Origin: Draconibacterium orientale
GTDB lineage: Bacteria; Bacteroidota; Bacteroidia; Bacteroidales; Prolixibacteraceae
NCBI RefSeq assembly: GCF_000626635.1
Contig: NZ_CP007451.1
Span: 2,356,001-2,420,000, forward strand
Direction: 5' to 3'
Length of the DNA stretch: 64,000 nucleotides
Position 1 is the first letter of the stretch. Every line of letters begins with the position of its first letter. This document shows positions 43,540 through 52,767 of this stretch, piece by piece. The translations under genes and the position numbers were made by a program. The notes beneath the pieces were generated by a model that was not told where the DNA came from, did no database searches, and worked only from the letters and a program-made list of their open reading frames with translations.

Positions 43540-45174
43540 ATGAATGATCGACGTTTGTACTTTCTGGTTCTTATTCTTCTGCTTTTGATTATTATATCGG
43601 CTTTGCCGGTTTTTTTGGTTGGCAACGCTGCTAAATATGCAGAGGTTGGCCGCGAAATGCTGATGAATAACGATTGGATTAACCTCACGATCGGGGGTGC
43701 TGCTTACGACCAGAAACCGCCTATGCTGTTTTGGATTGCGGCCGTTACTTTTAAATTGTTCGGTTTGTCGATACCGGCGTACAAATTGGCAGTTCTGTTG
43801 TTTTCGTTTATCGGAATTTATTCGACTTACCGGCTGGGGAAACTTTTTTACGGAAAAGAAACCGGATTACTGGCAGCCTTTTTTTGGGTATCGTCTTTGG
43901 GATTTCAGCATTTTAACAACGATATACATACCGATACTTTACTGGCCGACTTTGTGGTTTTCGCGGTGTGGCAGTTTTCGGCATATTTAAAAAACCATAA
44001 GTGGCACAACTTTTTGCTTGGTGCAGTTGGTGTGGGGTTGTCGATGTTGGCGAAAGGACCGGTGGGAGTTGTAATTCCCGCTGCTGCAATTGGCGGAACG
44101 ATGTTGGTGCATAAGCAGTGGAAAGAAATTTTTAACTACCGCTGGCTGATTGCCCTGGTTGTTGTGGGTGTTATGATTTTGCCAGCCATGATTGGACTGC
44201 TAAACCAGTTTGGCCTTGAGGGAATCAAATTCTATTTCTGGACCAATAATGTTGGGCGTGTTACCGGCTCGTATCACGGAAGCGGTGCCGATTATTCTTT
44301 CTATTTCCATACATCGTTATACGTGTTGTTGCCCTGGACCATATTTATGGTTTATGCTTTTATTAAAGAAGCCACAAGCCTGAACAGGATTAGAAAAAAT
44401 AAATCGAATGATTTTGAAGTAGTAAACATTTTTGCAGTTGTGGTTTATTTGGGAATCCTGTCGGTAGCCAAACAGCAAAATCCACACTATATGCTTTCGG
44501 CAGTTCCTTTTATGTATATCATTACTGCCAAATGGACCGTGCGTTTATTTTCTTCCGAAGAACGGTTAAAATCCCGAAATAGAATTGCCATTATAAATAA
44601 AGTAATTGCCGTTGTTGGACCACTAATATTATTGGTATTGCCGATTGTGGTGTTTCCTGAAAAACGTTTCTGGTTTTGGGGTATATACGCGTTGCTTTAT
44701 GCCGGGTTGGGTATAATGGTTGTAAAAAAGATTAATTTTCAGAGGCAGATTGTAATGCTAACCTTTACCATTGCATTAATGCTGTTTACCGTAAATGTAA
44801 ACATGTTGCCCAATATGCTTAAGTTTCATACTTCGATTGAGGCTGCTGAAATTTTTAACGAAAAGGCCCCCGAAAACTCAACGCTGAGTATTTATACTGA
44901 GAAAGCCAGGCTTTGGAATTTGTTTCTGTATTCAAAATCTCCGGGTAAATATCTTATGGAAAAAGAAGATCTGGAAGCATTTTTGCCAAAACCGGGAGCA
45001 TGGATTTATACCTCGGAGGCAGGTTATAATGATATGCTTGAAATGGAATTGAATATGAATGTGGTTAAGAAATTTACAGAGCACAAACAACTGACCGGTC
45101 AATCGGCCAGGTTTTTAAATCCTAAAACCAGGGCAAGCAGATTTAATACCATGTATCTGGTTGAGCTGAGATAA
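43540..45174 (+). CDS. ArnT/PMT-like lipid-linked sugar glycosyltransferase
   Basis: 544 residues with about eleven membrane spans. After the first span the loop reads VGREMLMNNDWINLTIGG then YDQKPPMLFWIAA, the GT-C (ArnT/PMT/GT83) signature with the catalytic acidic residue in the first periplasmic loop, here in AKYAEVGREML. HTDTLLADF and MLAKGPVGVVIP are also typical. Such enzymes move a sugar from a polyprenyl-phosphate donor to a lipid or protein outside the membrane. Substrates are unknown. It is transcribed alone. Confidence 0.88.
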   Translation: MNDRRLYFLVLILLLLIIISALPVFLVGNAAKYAEVGREMLMNNDWINLTIGGAAYDQKPPMLFWIAAVTFKLFGLSIPAYKLAVLLFSFIGIYSTYRLGKLFYGKETGLLAAFFWVSSLGFQHFNNDIHTDTLLADFVVFAVWQFSAYLKNHKWHNFLLGAVGVGLSMLAKGPVGVVIPAAAIGGTMLVHKQWKEIFNYRWLIALVVVGVMILPAMIGLLNQFGLEGIKFYFWTNNVGRVTGSYHGSGADYSFYFHTSLYVLLPWTIFMVYAFIKEATSLNRIRKNKSNDFEVVNIFAVVVYLGILSVAKQQNPHYMLSAVPFMYIITAKWTVRLFSSEERLKSRNRIAIINKVIAVVGPLILLVLPIVVFPEKRFWFWGIYALLYAGLGIMVVKKINFQRQIVMLTFTIALMLFTVNVNMLPNMLKFHTSIEAAEIFNEKAPENSTLSIYTEKARLWNLFLYSKSPGKYLMEKEDLEAFLPKPGAWIYTSEAGYNDMLEMELNMNVVKKFTEHKQLTGQSARFLNPKTRASRFNTMYLVELR

Positions 45175-45921
45175 ATAATTCAAAACATCGTTTTTCCCCT
45201 GCGTCGAATTGAAAACTGAGCAATCAGTAGCTATTCCTTTGTGCATTTTGAGAAAAATAGCCTCCGACAAACATTTTTACGATCAATAAATGATTCCCTG
45301 ATAGTGGTTTGTGCTTCAGTGTTTAATCAATATTGGGCGATTATACTTCGCTGTGGTAATGGTCTCCATCTTTCGTTGAGGTATTATTCTTTCTCCTGTA
45401 TTTAATTCTCCCTGGTTTTATTATAGAAAGCCACAAGTGTCCATTAAAAAAATTGGATAATGAAAAAGAATCTTCCGTTTCTCGGTGTTATGCTCAGAAA
45501 TACAGCGAGTTATGTTTTTGTAGAATAGCCCCGCCACTATTCATCCTCCTGAGTTGCCTGTCATTACGGGCATAGCGAGGAATCTAACTCACTTATAGTG
45601 GCCATTAATGATAAAAAGTAATCTTTAAGTAGTGTTTTGATGGTTAATTGTGTCCAGAAATATCAAAACGGCAATAAAAAACACACATGGATATCAAAAA
45701 GGCAAAATAAAGTATCAAATATTAATAATTTGTTAAGCGAATTAATATGAGAGGTGCAAGTTGGGGTATGAGTGAGAAAAAGTGCATTTATTTGAATCAG
45801 GAAACAAAAAAACGAGGGTGAAGAATTGTAAAAGATGTAAAAACGCAAATAGCCCCTTGAAAAAATGGGGTGTAATAAATTGAAAAATAAAAAAGCAGTT
45901 TAACTTTTAAAAATAACGATT
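45175..45921. other. Intergenic region before the nitrogen unit
   Basis: About 750 bp with no supported gene. A degenerate REP-like piece, GTCATTACGGGCATAGCGAGG, lies near 45558. Close to the next gene, CCCC and GGGG flank TTGAAAAAAT (about 45855-45872), a possible leader hairpin. I looked for a sigma-54 type -24/-12 element (GG and GC 10 bp apart in the right context) and found none convincing. Confidence 0.5.
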
Positions 45922-46590
45922 ATGAAAAAAACACTACTGATTACATCAAGCTTCTTACTTCTATTTGTTGTGTCAATTTCAAATGTTAAAGCTCAGGAGT
46001 GGAGCACAGGTTTAGACATTTACAGTAGTTATTTATGGCGTGGTGCCAAGTTTGGAACAGGGGCAGCTTTGCAGCCGGGTGTTGAGTTTAGTGCAGGAGG
46101 ATTTGCCATTGGAGCGTGGGGATCATATAGCACCGGTGCCGAGGAAGCTGCTGAGGCCGACCTTTACATCGGTTATGGTTTCGATTTGGGCGAAAATGCT
46201 TCATTAAGCTTTACCTTAACTGATTATTACTTTCCGTTTGAATCGGATTGGACAGAAGGAGAATCGCACTACTTCGAACCAATGGTTAGCCTGGGAGTTG
46301 GTGCTTTTACTTTTACTGCCGCCTATATGGAAGGACTTGGTGATGACGAGATCAACACTACGAGCGACTTGTATTTAGAGGCAGCAGTTTCTGCAGGCCC
46401 GGTTGACATTACTCTTGGTGGTGGCGACGGACAATATACCGATGATGGCGATTTCAACATTTGTAACATCATGGTGGGAACCTCAAAAGAAATTCAGATT
46501 TCGGAAAGCTTTACGCTGCCGGTTTCAGGAGCTGTTATGCTTAATCCTTCAACCGGAGGATTCCATATTGCAGTTGGTATCTCACTGTAA
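45922..46590 (+). CDS. TorF-like outer membrane protein
   Basis: 222 residues with a signal peptide ending ISNVKAQ (about residue 25). The mature part is a series of amphipathic beta strands with aromatic girdle residues (SGLDIYSSYLWRGAKFG, LSFTLTDYYFPF), the pattern of the TorF family of putative porins. It precedes glnK and amtB. In this phylum such a barrel commonly accompanies the ammonium transporter, so it may help small nitrogen solutes cross the outer membrane; that is inference from context. Confidence 0.75.
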   Translation: MKKTLLITSSFLLLFVVSISNVKAQEWSTGLDIYSSYLWRGAKFGTGAALQPGVEFSAGGFAIGAWGSYSTGAEEAAEADLYIGYGFDLGENASLSFTLTDYYFPFESDWTEGESHYFEPMVSLGVGAFTFTAAYMEGLGDDEINTTSDLYLEAAVSAGPVDITLGGGDGQYTDDGDFNICNIMVGTSKEIQISESFTLPVSGAVMLNPSTGGFHIAVGISL

Positions 46591-46675
46591 CAGCGAAGAT
46601 ATTTTGACATGAAACGAGTCCAAAGCTCGGGCTCGTTACATCTTATAAATTAAAAATCAAACAATATTAAATAAG

Positions 46676-47032
46676 ATGAAAAAAATTGAAGCAGTAATAC
46701 GCAAATCAAAATTTGAAGAGGTAAAAGACGCGCTGTATGAAGCAGGCATTGAATTCTTCTCTTTCTGGGATGTAAGAGGAGTTGGGCAGGCTCGCGAAGG
46801 TCGTTCTTACCGCGGTATTGTTTACGATACCAGTACAATCGAAAGAATAAAATTATCCATAATCGTTCGCGATAAGAATGTTGACAAAACAGTTCAGGCC
46901 ATTTTAGGATCAGCCCGAACAGGCGAGATTGGTGACGGCAAGGTGTTCGTTGTTCCTATCGAAGAGTCATACCGAATCAGAACCGGAGAGCATGGCGATG
47001 AATCACTTTTTATTAAAGGAAAAGAGGAGTAG
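46676..47032 (+). CDS. glnK: PII-type nitrogen regulatory protein
   Basis: 118 residues, start MKKIEAVIRKSKFEEVKDAL. It is a trimeric sensor of ATP/ADP and 2-oxoglutarate that plugs AmtB. The T-loop region is GQAREGRSYRGIVYD with tyrosines at 45 and 50, the second aligning with the uridylylation tyrosine of GlnB; the loop is about one residue shorter than in enteric PII. The C-terminal signature GEIGDGKVFVVPIEESYRIRTGE is intact. amtB follows after 24 bp. A hairpin (ACGAG..CTCGT, 46614-46638) lies between the barrel gene and this one. Confidence 0.92.
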   Translation: MKKIEAVIRKSKFEEVKDALYEAGIEFFSFWDVRGVGQAREGRSYRGIVYDTSTIERIKLSIIVRDKNVDKTVQAILGSARTGEIGDGKVFVVPIEESYRIRTGEHGDESLFIKGKEE

Positions 47033-47056
47033 TAACTGAAAAAAGATTAGATTATC

Positions 47057-48289
47057 ATGGAAGAAACTTTACAAGGCCTACAAATAGGTATAGATAATAT
47101 GTGGTTATTGGTTGCTGCATTTCTGGTAATGTTCATGCAGCCGGGATTTGCCCTGGTAGAGGCAGGTTTTACACGATCGAAGAACACCGCCAACATCTTA
47201 ATGAAAAACCTGATGGACTTTTCAATTGGTTCTATATTGTATTGGATCATTGGTTTTACAATTATGTACGGAGACTCAATCGGAGGATTTATTGGAATGC
47301 CGGACCTTTTCTTTATGAGTGATGGTTTTGGCGATAACTATTCTGATTATGCCGACCTGTTTTTCCAAACTGTATTTGCTGCCACTGCTGCCACTATTGT
47401 TTCGGGAGCCATGGCTGAAAGAACCGAGTTTAAAGCCTACTTGATTTTTAGTATTGTAATTACGGTAGTTATTTACCCAATTTCAGGCCACTGGACCTGG
47501 GGTGGTGGTTGGTTGAGCCAACTTGGATTCCACGATTTTGCCGGTTCATCTATTGTTCACTCTGTTGGTGCATGGGTTGGTTTAGCCGGTGCGTCTATAA
47601 TCGGACCCCGTTTGGGGAAATACGGAAAAGACGGAAAGGCGAATGCAATTCCGGGTCACAACCTGGCGTTGGGAGCATTGGGTGTATTCATCCTGTGGTT
47701 TGGGTGGTTCGGATTTAATCCCGGCTCACAGTTAGCTGCTGCCGGTACTGATAACGCTGTTGCAATTGGCCACATTGCCGTAACAACTAACCTGGCTGCT
47801 GCCGCCGGTGCTGTTACTGCCATGTTGGTTGCCTGGTTCCGATACAAACGTCCGTCACTTTCCATTTCGTTGAACGGTGCATTGGCCGGTTTGGTTGCCA
47901 TTACTGCCGGTTGCGATGCTGTTAATCCTATGGGAGCATTATTCATCGGTATTATTGCAGGCTTCATTCTGCCATTTGCTGTTGAATTCTTCGATAAGGT
48001 ATTAAAAGTTGACGACCCTGTTGGGGCCATCTCTGTTCACGGTGTGGGTGGTGCATTTGGTACACTGGCTGTTGGTTTGTTCTCAACCTCTGAAGGCCTG
48101 TTTTATGGGCACGGAACAAAATTACTGGGTATTCAGGCCGTGGGTGTGTTAGCATTCTTTGCCTGGGCATTCGGTTTAGGTTTAGTATTATTCTTCATCC
48201 TGAAGAAAACAAATATACTGCGCGTTTCTAAGCGCATTGAAGAAGAGGGCCTCGATGTTTACGAACATGGTGAGAGTGCCTACAACTAA
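47057..48289 (+). CDS. amtB: Ammonium transporter
   Basis: 410 residues and eleven expected spans. It conducts ammonium across the inner membrane under PII control. The twin histidines of the pore are H168 (SSIVHSVGAWVG) and H328 (ISVHGVGGAFG), and the family features MQPGFALVEAGFTRSKN and GGGWLSQLGFHDFAG are present. It is the last gene of the barrel-glnK-amtB unit and is followed by a strong terminator. Confidence 0.96.
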   Translation: MEETLQGLQIGIDNMWLLVAAFLVMFMQPGFALVEAGFTRSKNTANILMKNLMDFSIGSILYWIIGFTIMYGDSIGGFIGMPDLFFMSDGFGDNYSDYADLFFQTVFAATAATIVSGAMAERTEFKAYLIFSIVITVVIYPISGHWTWGGGWLSQLGFHDFAGSSIVHSVGAWVGLAGASIIGPRLGKYGKDGKANAIPGHNLALGALGVFILWFGWFGFNPGSQLAAAGTDNAVAIGHIAVTTNLAAAAGAVTAMLVAWFRYKRPSLSISLNGALAGLVAITAGCDAVNPMGALFIGIIAGFILPFAVEFFDKVLKVDDPVGAISVHGVGGAFGTLAVGLFSTSEGLFYGHGTKLLGIQAVGVLAFFAWAFGLGLVLFFILKKTNILRVSKRIEEEGLDVYEHGESAYN

Positions 48290-48327
48290 AATCTTCTTCA
48301 GCTTTTAAGTCTGTAGCTGTCTGTTTG

Positions 48328-48356
48328 TGGCCCCGTCGTTGGGCGGGGCCATTTTT
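48328..48356 (+). terminator. Intrinsic terminator after amtB
   Basis: TGGCCCCG and CGGGGCCA form a perfect eight-base-pair stem followed by TTTTTC and more T, 38 bp after the amtB stop. Confidence 0.9.
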
Positions 48357-48476
48357 CTTTTCAACTATACGACTCGGAAAAGGATTAAAACATTAACTGC
48401 ATAATATATTTCGTTTTACATTGAATTAAGGTTAAGGGTAGTTATTGGTTAGTTTAATTAGATTAAAAGAATCGGA

Positions 48477-48505
48477 AACCGACTGCAATTTGTAGTCGGT
48501 TTTTT
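48477..48505 (+). terminator. Second terminator-like hairpin before DUF4494 gene
   Basis: AACCGACT and AGTCGGTT pair around a nine-base loop and run into six T residues. The 120 bp between this hairpin and the amtB terminator contain no ORF, so it may end a small RNA. Confidence 0.65.
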
Positions 48506-48583
48506 GTTGATAAAAATGCAAGCTTTTAAGTGAAAGTATTTGAGGCTTATGTATTTTTGTCACTTCTAAAAAATGTAGAAATT

Positions 48584-49207
48584 ATGATGCAGACTTGGTT
48601 CGAGAGTAAAGTAAAATATATGAAAGTTTCCGAGAGCGGAAGCGAATCGATGGTAACCGAAAACTTTTTGCTGGATGCCGTGTCGTACACCGATGCCGAA
48701 ACGCGGATTATCCGTCAGATGCAACAAATGGTTCGTGGCGGAGAGTTTCAGATTGTTGACATTAAAAAATCGCGTATTGCCGAAGTTTTTCCATTCGAAA
48801 ATGGCGAGTGGTGGTTTAAAGCAGCCATTAATCTGGTTACAATTGATGAGGACGCTGGTAAGGAGAAAAAAATAAAAACAAATTACCTGATAATGGCCGA
48901 CGATATTAAGGAAGCCCTTAATCGTTTGGATGAAAGTTTGGAATACCTCGTAATTCCTTTTGTGGTTACTTCGTTGGCGGTTAGCCCGATTGTAGATGTT
49001 TTTCCTTATAATCCTGAGGAAGCACAAATCCCTGAGGGTTTTGTTCCGGTAGCAGAAGCTGAGGAGAAAAGGAATCCGATTTTTACTGATGGTGTAAATC
49101 CGTTTACCGAAGATGAGTCGGAAGATGCTCCGTCAGAAGAGGAGCCTGAAGTTGCTGAAACTCCTGAAGAAACTGAAGATTCTGACGAAGAAGAAACAGA
49201 AGAATAG
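48584..49207 (+). CDS. DUF4494 domain-containing protein
   Basis: About 207 residues from ATG 48584 (or 48587). The body, beginning MQTWFESKVKYMKVSESG and including FPFENGEWWFKAAINLVTIDE and FVVTSLAVSPIVDVFPY, matches DUF4494, a cytoplasmic Bacteroidota family of unknown function. The last 45 residues are a highly acidic tail, nearly all Glu, Asp, Ser and Pro. The open frame reaches a GTG at 48530, but those 18 residues do not look conserved. It is monocistronic and has its own terminator. Confidence 0.85.
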   Translation: MMQTWFESKVKYMKVSESGSESMVTENFLLDAVSYTDAETRIIRQMQQMVRGGEFQIVDIKKSRIAEVFPFENGEWWFKAAINLVTIDEDAGKEKKIKTNYLIMADDIKEALNRLDESLEYLVIPFVVTSLAVSPIVDVFPYNPEEAQIPEGFVPVAEAEEKRNPIFTDGVNPFTEDESEDAPSEEEPEVAETPEETEDSDEEETEE

Positions 49208-49219
49208 CATAAAAAAATA

Positions 49220-49258
49220 GCAGTCCGCCTGTGAGAAATTAGCAGGCCGACTGCCTTT
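49220..49258 (+). terminator. Intrinsic terminator after the DUF4494 gene
   Basis: GCAGTCCGCCTG and CAGGCCGACTGC pair with one mismatch and are followed by CTTTT. Confidence 0.7.
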
Positions 49259-49294
49259 TGAGTTAATTATTAAGTAGTTGACGAAAAATAGTCG

Positions 49295-49975
49295 CTATAA
49301 GTTCACCATCACTTTGTAGTAACTGAATTTGCAACGCATCTCCGGATCGAATTGGTAGTAGGCAATAGCAATCCGGCAAATGTCTTGTATTGTTTCGTAA
49401 ATCTCTGCTACTTCTTTTTTGCCGTAAGTATCCAGTTCGGTGTCTCCCTCTAAGGCAATAAAAAAATCTTCGAATTGACTGATTCGATTGGCACAAACAA
49501 GAATCTTGTCGAACAAGGCATCGGGAGTTCCTTTTTCGCTGATCTGTTGCCTTGTGCTTTCGTTTAAATTGGCGGCAAATGTTTTCAGAAATTTAAACAG
49601 GCTGATGTGGTCGCCGTTTTTGGCATCGCTAAAATAGTCGGTATAGCCAGTGATACGGAAAAATTCTTTTAAAAAGGCCTTGTCTTGTTTAAAGTCAACT
49701 TTTAAGGAAGCTCTCAGAACTTTTAGGTGTTGCAGCCCTTCAACCATAATTTCGTGCCATTCGCGATAGCGTTCATCTTCCAAAACATCCAGATTTTCAG
49801 TGTAGTGTTTGTCGATGATGTCATCAATCCAAACCATTAAGGATGTTGCGAATTCCGGATCCCATTCATTTCGCAGAATCGATAACTCGTAGATGTTTTC
49901 TTTAAAGGTTTTTGCAATTTGCTGACAAGCTAAAATGGTGGCGGTACTGGTAGGACAAATGGTTAATGTTTCCAT
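49295..49975 (-). CDS. Hypothetical helical protein
   Basis: 226 residues, not recognised. There is no signal peptide or membrane span. It is mostly alpha-helical and acidic, with a run of aromatic residues at the C-terminus (IAYYQFDPEMRCKFSYYKV). The start ATG 49975 is supported by a TAGCTTTG element 32 bp upstream. Four 13-bp tandem units at 50067-50118 precede the promoter, so the gene may be under specific control. It is convergent with DUF4494 and lies upstream, in map order, of the his genes but is separately transcribed. Confidence 0.75.
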   Translation of the reverse strand: METLTICPTSTATILACQQIAKTFKENIYELSILRNEWDPEFATSLMVWIDDIIDKHYTENLDVLEDERYREWHEIMVEGLQHLKVLRASLKVDFKQDKAFLKEFFRITGYTDYFSDAKNGDHISLFKFLKTFAANLNESTRQQISEKGTPDALFDKILVCANRISQFEDFFIALEGDTELDTYGKKEVAEIYETIQDICRIAIAYYQFDPEMRCKFSYYKVMVNL

Positions 49976-50006
49976 ACAAGCGGTTTTTTGTAGTTAGAAG
50001 ATGTAA

Positions 50007-50014
50007 CAAAGCTA
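50007..50014 (-). promoter_or_regulatory. Probable -7 element of the helical protein gene
   Basis: The minus strand reads TAGCTTTG, matching TAnnTTTG, 32 bp upstream of the start codon at 49975. Confidence 0.4.
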
Positions 50015-50066
50015 CGGAGTACTGCTGAAATATGCCTAATTGTAAAGTAGTAATATACAATGTTTT

Positions 50067-50118
50067 ATAACTATGTTATGGAACTATGTTTCATAACTGT
50101 GTTCTATAATATGTTTAT
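50067..50118. repeat. 13-bp tandem repeat, operator-like
   Basis: ATAACTATGTTAT, GGAACTATGTTTC and ATAACTGTGTTCT follow each other without gaps from 50067, and ATAATATGTTTAT at 50106 is a weaker fourth unit. The array lies 53 to 110 bp upstream of the promoter element at 50007. Confidence 0.65.
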
Positions 50119-50203
50119 TGGCCCAGCAAAAGCGGTATTTTCTGAACCAGGTGGGGAACAAGTAAAGATAGTTGGTATTTCTAAGTTGTTGAAAAACAGA
50201 GTT

Positions 50204-50821
50204 TTATTTGTGTCTTTTTTTCAGTTCGCGAACCACATCTTCAATACGGTAGCCTTTATGTGTAAGCAACACTACCAAGTGATAAAGCAAATCGCCGGCT
50301 TCATACATAAAGTTTTCGTCGTCGTTGGCCATAGCTCCAATAATGGTTTCAACAGCTTCCTCTCCAACTTTTTGGGTAATTTTTCGTGTGCCTTTTTGAA
50401 AAAGAGAAGTGGTGTACGAACCTTCCGGCATTTCGGCTTTGCGTTTGTCGATAAAATCCTGCAGGTAGCTCAGGAATTGAATATCGTTGCCCGTGTTGGC
50501 TTCTTCAAAACAGGTGTCGTCGCCTTTGTGGCAAACCGGCCCAACAGGATTTACTTTTATAAGCAACGTGTCATTATCGCAATCAATGGCCATTGAAACA
50601 ACATTCAGAAAATTTCCCGATTCCTCGCCTTTGGTCCACAAACGGTTTTTGGTGCGGCTAAAAAAGGTTACTTTACCAATTTCCTGTGTTTTCGCAAGCG
50701 CATCTTCGTTCATAAAACCAAGCATCAATACATTTTGCGTTTCTGCATCCTGAATGATGGCCGGAATTAGCCCGTCCATTTTATTGAAATCGATTTTTGA
50801 AATATCTGTCAGCTGTCTCAT
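50204..50821 (-). CDS. hisIE: Bifunctional phosphoribosyl-AMP cyclohydrolase / phosphoribosyl-ATP pyrophosphatase
   Basis: 205 residues, a fusion of two histidine-pathway steps. The N-terminal cyclohydrolase has SRTKNRLWTKGEESGN and the zinc cysteines in GPVCHKGDDTCF. The C-terminal pyrophosphatase has GEEAVETIIGAMANDDENF and EAGDLLYHLVVLL. It is the last his gene of the minus-strand run hisA-hisF-hisIE, following hisF by 84 bp. Confidence 0.95.
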   Translation of the reverse strand: MRQLTDISKIDFNKMDGLIPAIIQDAETQNVLMLGFMNEDALAKTQEIGKVTFFSRTKNRLWTKGEESGNFLNVVSMAIDCDNDTLLIKVNPVGPVCHKGDDTCFEEANTGNDIQFLSYLQDFIDKRKAEMPEGSYTTSLFQKGTRKITQKVGEEAVETIIGAMANDDENFMYEAGDLLYHLVVLLTHKGYRIEDVVRELKKRHK

Positions 50822-50905
50822 AATTTTTAGTCCGAAGTCCGGAGCCTGAAGCCCGGAGTAATTTAAAATTCTGTAATTGTGTTGCGAAGTTACTATTTTG
50901 ATTGG

Positions 50906-51661
50906 CTATCGAACTACAATGCCTTTGTCTTTTAAGTATTTCTTAAGAACCGGAATTGGAATTTCGTTGTAATGGAAGATACTGGCAGCCAGTCCGGCAT
51001 CGGCTTTCCCCTTGGTAAAAACATCAACAAAATGCTCTTCGGCACCTGCGCCGCCCGATGCAATAATCGGAATCTTCAGCATATCGGCCATTTTCGAAAG
51101 CTCTTTGTTGGCAAAGCCATTTTTTGTTCCGTCGTGGTTCATCGATGTAAAAAGTATTTCTCCGGCACCACGGTCTTCAGCTTCTTTTGCCCACGAAAAC
51201 AGTTCTTTGTCGGTTGGAATGCGGCCACCATTTACGGTAACTGTCCAGTGCTCATTTTCATCACCACGCGCATCGACGGCAACTACAACAAACTGGCTTC
51301 CAAAATTCAGCGCCAGGTCGTCGATTAGTTTCGGATTACGAACCGCCGATGAGTTGATGGAAATTTTATCGGCGCCTGCAGCCAAAAGTTTTTCGGCATC
51401 GCCCAATTCGCTGATTCCGCCACCAACCGTAAACGGAATGTTGATATGCGCTGCAATACGTTTTACCAGCTCCACAAAAGTTTTGCGGCCTTCGTGTGTT
51501 GCCGTAATATCAAGAAAGCACAATTCGTCGGCACCATCGGCTGCATATTTTGCAGCCAGTTCAACGGGATCGCCCACTTCTTTAATGTCAACAAAGTTGA
51601 TTCCCTTAACGGTTTGTCCGTTGCGGATATCGAGGCATGGTATTATTCGTTTTGCAAGCAT
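50906..51661 (-). CDS. hisF: Imidazole glycerol phosphate synthase, cyclase subunit
   Basis: 251 residues, a (beta/alpha)8 barrel that closes the imidazole ring with ammonia from HisH. The start [20 protein letters not shown] holds the first catalytic aspartate, and FTVGGGIS and [15 protein letters not shown] the second, with [11 protein letters not shown] for phosphate binding. The glutaminase partner hisH is not in the window; it must be encoded elsewhere. hisA lies 104 bp upstream across a spacer made of TTTGCC-type repeat sequence. Confidence 0.96.
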   Translation of the reverse strand: MLAKRIIPCLDIRNGQTVKGINFVDIKEVGDPVELAAKYAADGADELCFLDITATHEGRKTFVELVKRIAAHINIPFTVGGGISELGDAEKLLAAGADKISINSSAVRNPKLIDDLALNFGSQFVVVAVDARGDENEHWTVTVNGGRIPTDKELFSWAKEAEDRGAGEILFTSMNHDGTKNGFANKELSKMADMLKIPIIASGGAGAEEHFVDVFTKGKADAGLAASIFHYNEIPIPVLKKYLKDKGIVVR

Positions 51662-51765
51662 TACCAGAGTTTAAAGTTTCGAGTTTAAAGTTCAATGTTT
51701 TGCCTACTGCATTTTGCCAATTGCCTTTTTCCTGGGCAAATGATTGCAGGTTGCCAATTCATGAA

Positions 51766-52497
51766 CTATGAGATGAACTCTTCAATCTGTTTCAAAGTTA
51801 TTCTATTTTCATAGATGGCTTTCCCGGTAATTACGCCCGGAACGCCCATTTCATCTAATTTTAATATGTCGTCCATGGTGGCAATTCCGCCGCTGGCAAT
51901 AATTTCCACTTCGGGAAGCGTTTTCATAATGTCGGCGTACAGTTCAAAAGCCGGGCCGCTCAGCATTCCGTCGCGGCTAATATCTGTTGAAATTACTTTG
52001 CTGATTCCCTGTTTGTGGAATTCGGCGATAAAATCGATAACCGCCAGTTCAGTAGTTTCCAGCCAGCCACTTACGGCAATATTGCCGTCTTTGGCGTCGG
52101 CACCCAGAATGATTTTTTCGCTACCGAATTTCTCCAGCCAGCTCAGAAAAGTTTCTTTTTCTTTTACGGCAATACTTCCGCCGGTAACCATTGCTGCTCC
52201 TGAGTTAAAAGCAATTTCCAAATCTTTATCCGATTTTAGTCCGCCACCAAAGTCGATTACTAAATTGGTTTTTCCGGCAATGGTTTCAAGCACTTTATAA
52301 TTTACAATGTGTTTGGCTTTTGCCCCGTCCAAATCAACAAGGTGTAAACGTGTAATTCCTGCATCTTCAAACATTTTTGCAACTTCCAGCGGGTTTTCGT
52401 TGTAAACCGTTTTCTGGTTGTAATCGCCTTGAGAAAGTCGCACGCATTTGGCGTCAATCAGGTCGATGGCAGGAATTATTTCTATTTTTTTTGTCAT
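51766..52497 (-). CDS. hisA: ProFAR isomerase (HisA)
   Basis: 243 residues, a barrel homologous to HisF. It opens the ribose ring of ProFAR. The start reads [20 protein letters not shown] with the catalytic Asp, and [20 protein letters not shown] carries the second Asp and phosphate contacts. Its ATG overlaps the stop codon that the upstream toxin gene would have if its frameshift were repaired (TAATG), so translation of hisA may depend on ribosomes from the toxin-antitoxin message. Confidence 0.96.
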   Translation of the reverse strand: MTKKIEIIPAIDLIDAKCVRLSQGDYNQKTVYNENPLEVAKMFEDAGITRLHLVDLDGAKAKHIVNYKVLETIAGKTNLVIDFGGGLKSDKDLEIAFNSGAAMVTGGSIAVKEKETFLSWLEKFGSEKIILGADAKDGNIAVSGWLETTELAVIDFIAEFHKQGISKVISTDISRDGMLSGPAFELYADIMKTLPEVEIIASGGIATMDDILKLDEMGVPGVITGKAIYENRITLKQIEEFIS

Positions 52498-52767
52498 TAT
52501 TTCTTTTTATAAATTTCCCCTCTGTTTCCGGCATTGGTGATGAGAATTAATAATTCTTCTCCATCAATTATTGTAAATAATTCTAATGTTCCTTACTCTT
52601 AACCGGAAATAATCAGATGTGTCTTTTAATTTCTTTATGTCAAGCAACTGATGAGAAAATGGATTTTCTTTGAGAAGGTTGAGTTTTTGCCTGATATTGC
52701 TCTTTAGCGCTGGTGTTTGCGCATTAAGGAATTTCAAGGCTTTTTTATGAATTTTCAGGGAATACAT
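52497..52767 (-). pseudogene. RelE/ParE-type toxin gene with a frameshift
   Basis: The open frame from ATG 52767 gives 67 residues ending FRLRVRNIRIIYNN, where a RelE-family protein should continue. The missing ending (IDGEELLILITNAGNRG, then EIYKKK) is encoded in the next frame directly after the stop, and ends at a TAA overlapping the hisA ATG. One extra base near 52569-52572 (AATAATT instead of AATATT) accounts for the break. The restored protein would have about 89 residues, normal for the family. The toxin is therefore probably inactive, unless the shift is a sequencing error. The antitoxin gene overlaps its start (TAATG). Confidence 0.8.

Noticed and set aside
45175-45921. Sigma-54 promoter for the barrel-glnK-amtB unit
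   Set aside because: No convincing TGGCAC-N5-TTGC element was found on the + strand upstream of 45922.
50060-50596. 178-residue + strand open frame
   Set aside because: Mostly antisense to hisIE, begins within the 13-bp repeat array, and has no domain features.
52564-52767. Programmed frameshift in the toxin gene
   Set aside because: No slippery heptamer or downstream stimulatory hairpin was seen near AATAATT; a plain one-base mutation or sequencing error is simpler, though not excluded.
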